Assembly: GCA_026874595.1 (NCBI GenBank)
Contig: CM049307.1
Coordinates: 73,758,643-73,822,642 of the forward strand
Source of the DNA: Sipunculus nudus
Taxonomy: Eukaryota > Annelida > Sipuncula > Golfingiida > Sipunculidae
Direction: 5' to 3'
Length of the DNA: 64,000 nucleotides
Below are positions 61,301 to 64,000 of this stretch, in pieces. The notes below the pieces were generated by a model. That model was not told the origin of the DNA. It saw nothing but the letters and a program-made list of their open reading frames with translations, and made no database searches. The position numbers and the translations under genes were made by a program. Position 1 is the stretch's first letter; each line of letters starts with the position of its first letter.

Positions 61301-63345
61301 AACAGAATACAGTGACACAACAGGCTAAATAAACATGCATAATGGTCCTGTGTTGAAAAATACCAGTTACACTGCATATTTGACTGTTTTTGTGTACATG
61401 TACATCTAGAATATATCAATGGCATCTAAATATTTTGTCTTTCAGATATTTTTGCTGCCGCAACTACAAAAGCACCGACAAACTTTTGTCTGTTAGAGAT
61501 GATTATGTCTTTCCTGATTTTATCAGAAAATGGTGCTTTGCAGGTCTTGTTTGCTTATAAAAAAAATTTCAAGTACATTGCTTTCAAATATGCCACACCA
61601 ACACACTTGTTCACACCAACAAACCCATAAAGCAAACATTGGTAAATATAAAGTTTTCCCAAATATGGCCCAGTTAACAATAATCTGACGTAATCTTATA
61701 TCTTACATCCCTATCACAGTAATGAAATTGTTACCACACTTCTTCTGTTACAGATTATGTATCCCCCTACCTCCCTGAGTACTCATTCAGCATTTCCCAA
61801 ATCCCAGTGATAATAATGAACTCACCAGTCCTAAAAGGGTTGCTGTTGCTAAAACACTAATAACCTGAGCTGGGCTAAACGTCACATCATCTCTGTACAG
61901 AGACCCAAATGCTATCTCCAGGGCTGTCAAAACATAAATTATCAGTCACATATATCATTTTAGGCACAGCATTTCAATAACAATAGCATTTTATATAGTG
62001 AATGGAATAATCATTTATGCCTTTGAGATATGTTACTGAGCCAACAGTGACATCTCAAGATATTTAGTCAAATATCCCCAATTTCAGCAAATGTTAGTCT
62101 ATCAAGGAAGTCATATTGGCCAAACAGTGAAAGTAATCTGGATACCCGAGGATACTTTATAAATATCTTAATTAAGCTCTGAGTTCATCTCATCCCTGGA
62201 CACTCAGCAGCCAGGGTTGGCACAATCTTCCCAGAGGTAAGGGTTTCTTCCCAGGGAAGAAATACATTCACAACATACATGTTATTGTTTTTCAAATGAC
62301 ATTTTTGCCTGTCATATCAGTACAAAACGCGAGGCAATGCTGATGTCAACATCATAACCAGTAAAACTAATGTAGAAGAACTCTGGAGTAAAAAAACATC
62401 CAATCCATAAAGTAAGCTCACACTTGACTGTATATCATTTCCATTTACTTCAATTAAATTTTCACCATGGCATTTTACAGATAGGAATTCTTAGACATAT
62501 TGTGAGGCAGATTACCATCCACATCAATGTTATCATCAGGGATGTCCATGTGGATCAAGCTCTGCGTGGCTTCTTTCCAGGAGCCGTTGAACATTCCACA
62601 GAAGTAGCAGCACTGAAAACACAAAACCATAATATCTATAGTGATCCACTGCTCAGGGTTCCTATTTCAAGGGACCTGGAGGACTGGCCTATAATATACT
62701 GGCCCAGGAATGTATTTTGCAGGAAAAAGGGGGGGGGGAAAAATCTTACCAATTACATAGGAGCCAAAGATTCTCCGTTTTCATGTGAATCATCTCAGCG
62801 AGTAAAAAATTGAAAATGTTATCTTTAAACAGGCAACATACTATGACATTTTTTATAAATGAGTTATGTACATGAGTTATGAAAAGAGTAAAAGGCTTCT
62901 AGATAGTGGATTTAATTGCTATGAGAGTTGATTGTAGTAACTGATCCAAGGTCAGTGGGTTTTCCATGGGTCCTCTGTATTCCTCCACTCCTACAGACTA
63001 CAAAAGGTCACCGTCCCAGTCATGGAGCATACCTCATATTAGTTTTTATAACTAGTACTAGTTGTAGAATCAATGTTATATAAATGAAGTTTATAAAATT
63101 TAAAACAAAAATTATAAGACTTCTATTTTTATACTGTTATAAAAAATAGTGCTTCCTCCATTTAAATCTTCTCTTGTATATAATGTATAGTTACTTTACT
63201 GTCTAGTAGTGGTTGTAATACCTGGCATAGGTAGACTTTGTGTAACTTCCATTTTCTTCCGAGTGCCACCACTGTGACATCACTACTCTCTCCATTTACA
63301 AATAGTGTATCATAGATGTACTTGCTGGTGGATTTGAGCTTCTTG
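52126..63345 (-). CDS. GMCL1: GMCL1, germ cell-less (BTB-BACK) protein, 3' 14 exons, N-terminus outside window
   Basis: Germ cell-less is a BTB-domain substrate adaptor of Cullin-3 that acts at the nuclear envelope. It is needed for germ-cell formation in Drosophila and is linked to spermatogenesis in mammals. Minus-strand exons are 63345-63222, 62612-62516, 61923-61826, 61294-61248, 60225-60094, 59425-59341, 58797-58713, 57938-57798, 56322-56253, 55429-55354, 54633-54572, 53186-53103, 52776-52689 and 52335-52126. All junctions are GT-AG and all phases close: 1399 nt, or 465 codons plus TGA after one leading base. Landmarks are KKLKSTSKYIYDTLFVNGES and LHKVYLCQ (BTB), AFGSLYRDDV, DGLIDQCANLMKETM (BACK), FVMQVEMDIYTMLKK, SMRCGRVLHREGE then YCWRWTGYNFGVDLLMSFTN, and LILKRNTYSQTCAGSVSLQ-like C-terminal strands. 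The first exon, about 80 aa in human (about 515 aa), must lie beyond 64000. The Ser-rich tail is longer than the human end. Confidence 0.94.
52689..52776 (-). CDS. GMCL1: GMCL1 exon
   Basis: VTVASLNGLGQRVYLKDSGK then VKVTLGKDE. C-terminal strand region; donor GTAGGA. Confidence 0.88.
53103..53186 (-). CDS. GMCL1: GMCL1 exon
   Basis: LVILKRNTYSQTCAGSVSLQ then AKRNYIV. Matches the IIFKRNTLNQPCSGSVSLQ block. Confidence 0.92.
54290..54550. repeat. degenerate GATAGTCA tandem repeat and 13-bp AGGTATAATAGCA repeat
   Basis: From about 54290 to 54475 there are many imperfect copies of (A)GTATGATAGTCA. From 54479 to 54545 there are five copies of a 13-bp AGGTATAATAGCA unit. It lies in a GMCL1 intron, just downstream (minus strand) of the YCWRWTG exon. 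Confidence 0.8.
54572..54633 (-). CDS. GMCL1: GMCL1 exon
   Basis: YCWRWTGYNFGVDLLMSFTN plus two bases, nearly the same as the human YCWRWTGFNFGFDLLVTYTN block. Confidence 0.94.
55354..55429 (-). CDS. GMCL1: GMCL1 exon
   Basis: PESIDLEAFSQESMRCGRVL then HREGE, with the family SMRCGR motif. Donor GTCAGT. Confidence 0.92.
56253..56322 (-). CDS. GMCL1: GMCL1 exon
   Basis: NYLLPLYRAQWHQMLKMEQG then QDKG, matching LSSVYKQQWFAMLRAEQ in human. Donor GTCAGT. Confidence 0.9.
57004..57115 (-). mobile_element. tRNA-SINE-like copy (GMCL1 intron)
   Basis: On the minus strand, a degenerate B box (GGTTCAAATCCAGGATG) is followed by the body 'aatattttcccttaagtaaaatgtctatgtaa', shared with 57983-58140. Confidence 0.55.
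57240..57340 (-). mobile_element. tRNA-SINE-like copy, more diverged
   Basis: On the minus strand, GGTTCTAATCTAGGAACAAT resembles a B box, followed by 'tttcccttgaacaaaatgtgtaca'. Same family as its neighbours. Confidence 0.45.
57425..57515 (-). mobile_element. tRNA-SINE head (A and B boxes)
   Basis: On the minus strand, ATAGCCTAGTGGTTAAAGCC (A box) and CTCCAGTTTGATCCCTTACA (B box) lie about 35 bases apart. No full tRNA fold is possible. Confidence 0.5.
57798..57938 (-). CDS. GMCL1: GMCL1 exon
   Basis: ADGQGFYLTSQAGEQFMSAF ... VRYQHILNDLTSARLLEQDR ... VPH. Matches the RLQYIISDLASARIIEQD region of human GMCL1. Confidence 0.93.
57983..58140 (-). mobile_element. tRNA-derived SINE, best preserved copy in GMCL1 intron
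   Basis: On the minus strand, GTGAAGCAGTTGGACAAC (A-box-like) and GTGGGTTCGAATCCAGTACC (a canonical B box) are followed by the body shared with 57004-57115, ending 'attcagatattctaatatctta'. Confidence 0.6.
58713..58797 (-). CDS. GMCL1: GMCL1 exon
   Basis: WAFLQHNPSWTGNVKELVTD ... YFKKL. Follows KK at the previous splice, as KKW in the family. Confidence 0.9.
59341..59425 (-). CDS. GMCL1: GMCL1 exon
   Basis: PELMERLVGSPGLFVMQVEM then DIYTMLKK, matching the FVMQVEMDIYTALKKW motif of human GMCL1. Confidence 0.93.
60094..60225 (-). CDS. GMCL1: GMCL1 exon
   Basis: AKTVLAYNTASVMYGQQSVT ... MDWLYKNLMANQTSDLLADI. BACK helices; donor GTGAGT. Confidence 0.92.
61248..61294 (-). CDS. GMCL1: GMCL1 exon
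   Basis: A 47-nt exon encoding DGLIDQCANLMKETM, start of the BACK region. Confidence 0.9.
61826..61923 (-). CDS. GMCL1: GMCL1 exon
   Basis: LEIAFGSLYRDDVTFSPAQV ... TLLGL. End of the BTB domain; acceptor TTGACAG, donor GTGAGT. Confidence 0.92.
62516..62612 (-). CDS. GMCL1: GMCL1 exon
   Basis: 32 codons plus one base (CCYFCGMFNGSWKEATQSLI ... DNIDVD). BTB core with the FxGSWKE motif of the family. Confidence 0.92.
63222..63345 (-). CDS. GMCL1: GMCL1 exon (first in window)
   Basis: One base plus 41 codons, from KKLKSTSKYIYDTLFVNGES to KLHKVYLCQ, the start of the BTB domain. Acceptor CTTTCAG, so at least one upstream exon is outside. The remaining 63346-64000 shows no exon that I can support. 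Confidence 0.93.
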
Positions 63346-64000
63346 CTGAAAGTAGAGAAGAATGAATAAGGTAAACTATATTACAATATACCGTACAGAT
63401 CTATATGTTCAACAGACTTGTGCTTATTTAACAATTGAAGCAAGTTTTTATTACTAAAATCAAGATACAAGCAGCTGCATATAATTCCATTTCTATCCAA
63501 GGTACATGAGCATTTGTAATAATATATGGTTTTTCTCAAGCTATTAGTGCTTTTCGGCAGAATACTACATTTTGCAAGCAAACTGACCTGTCAAAGGGAC
63601 TTACTATATCAAATTTAATTTTTTTATATGTCGTTATTGCTCTGTGTGAGCAAACACAGTCTATAGATCTCCGCAGTTTACAATATCAAGACTGTGTGTC
63701 AGTGCATGACCAGATGTCCAATCTTGTGCACCAACTCCTAACTGGTTGGAAGGCTTGGGATATCTTGATTTGTGAAGTTGAGTGCAGTCCCCAAAATATC
63801 CAAAACACCAGTGTTTTTTGGGTAACTCTGATGAAATAACAGGAAACACCCCTTTAACTTTAAATTTGGAACCAAATAGTGACAACACTTTATGAAAAAT
63901 CACTCGTTGTCACTTTAAGTTAAAAATAGAATGGAACAGGTCTTTCATCAAAATATACACACCACGCCCCCACCCTTCCACCCATTCCCACTTTGTACCT

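Overview
The window looks like nuclear DNA of a lophotrochozoan invertebrate, most likely a bivalve or other mollusc. It is AT-rich, with small GT-AG exons in large introns, many unrelated short repeat families, and DIRS-like, LINE-like, hAT-like and tRNA-SINE-like fragments. I have no database support for the species call. There is no bacterial-style operon, rRNA, CRISPR or free-standing tRNA.

Three conserved genes can be rebuilt exon by exon; phases and lengths close exactly apart from one frame change noted below. (1) On the minus strand, 18139 to 2210, is a complete seven-exon TIMM23 gene of 198 aa, the channel subunit of the mitochondrial inner-membrane presequence translocase. (2) On the plus strand, 30234 to about 42931, is a nine-exon NAF1 gene, an H/ACA snoRNP assembly factor, with an apparent one-base frame change in its Pro/Gly-rich last exon. 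(3) On the minus strand, running in from beyond the right edge to 52126, are fourteen exons (465 aa) of a germ cell-less gene, GMCL1 (BTB-BACK). TIMM23 and NAF1 are divergent, about 12 kb apart. NAF1 and GMCL1 converge.

The rest is mostly mobile or repetitive DNA. TIMM23 intron 1 holds a decayed DIRS-like YR retrotransposon with inverted ends (10931-12981) and a decayed LINE 3' fragment (14173-14669). TIMM23 introns 1 and 2 share a near-identical 682-bp segment, and the intron 2 copy sits between 102-bp direct repeats. The TIMM23-NAF1 gap holds a clean hAT-type MITE with an 8-bp target duplication (18969-19545), a tRNA-type SINE, and a 2.9-kb pair of inverted arms (23510-26453). NAF1 introns hold two MITEs with PIF/Harbinger-like ends and one copy of a 1.3-kb dispersed element, whose other copy is at 27165. 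Downstream of NAF1 is a 3-kb minisatellite with a 1057-bp higher-order period (43905-46905), then a repeat family also present at the left edge of the window (1-700 and 49757-51416). That family carries a 277-bp tandem unit and a 16-bp perfect palindrome.

The three genes are household genes with no evident shared pathway. I found no new gene system. The most unusual items are the NAF1 frame change, the minisatellite, and the duplication that ends at the TIMM23 splice acceptor.
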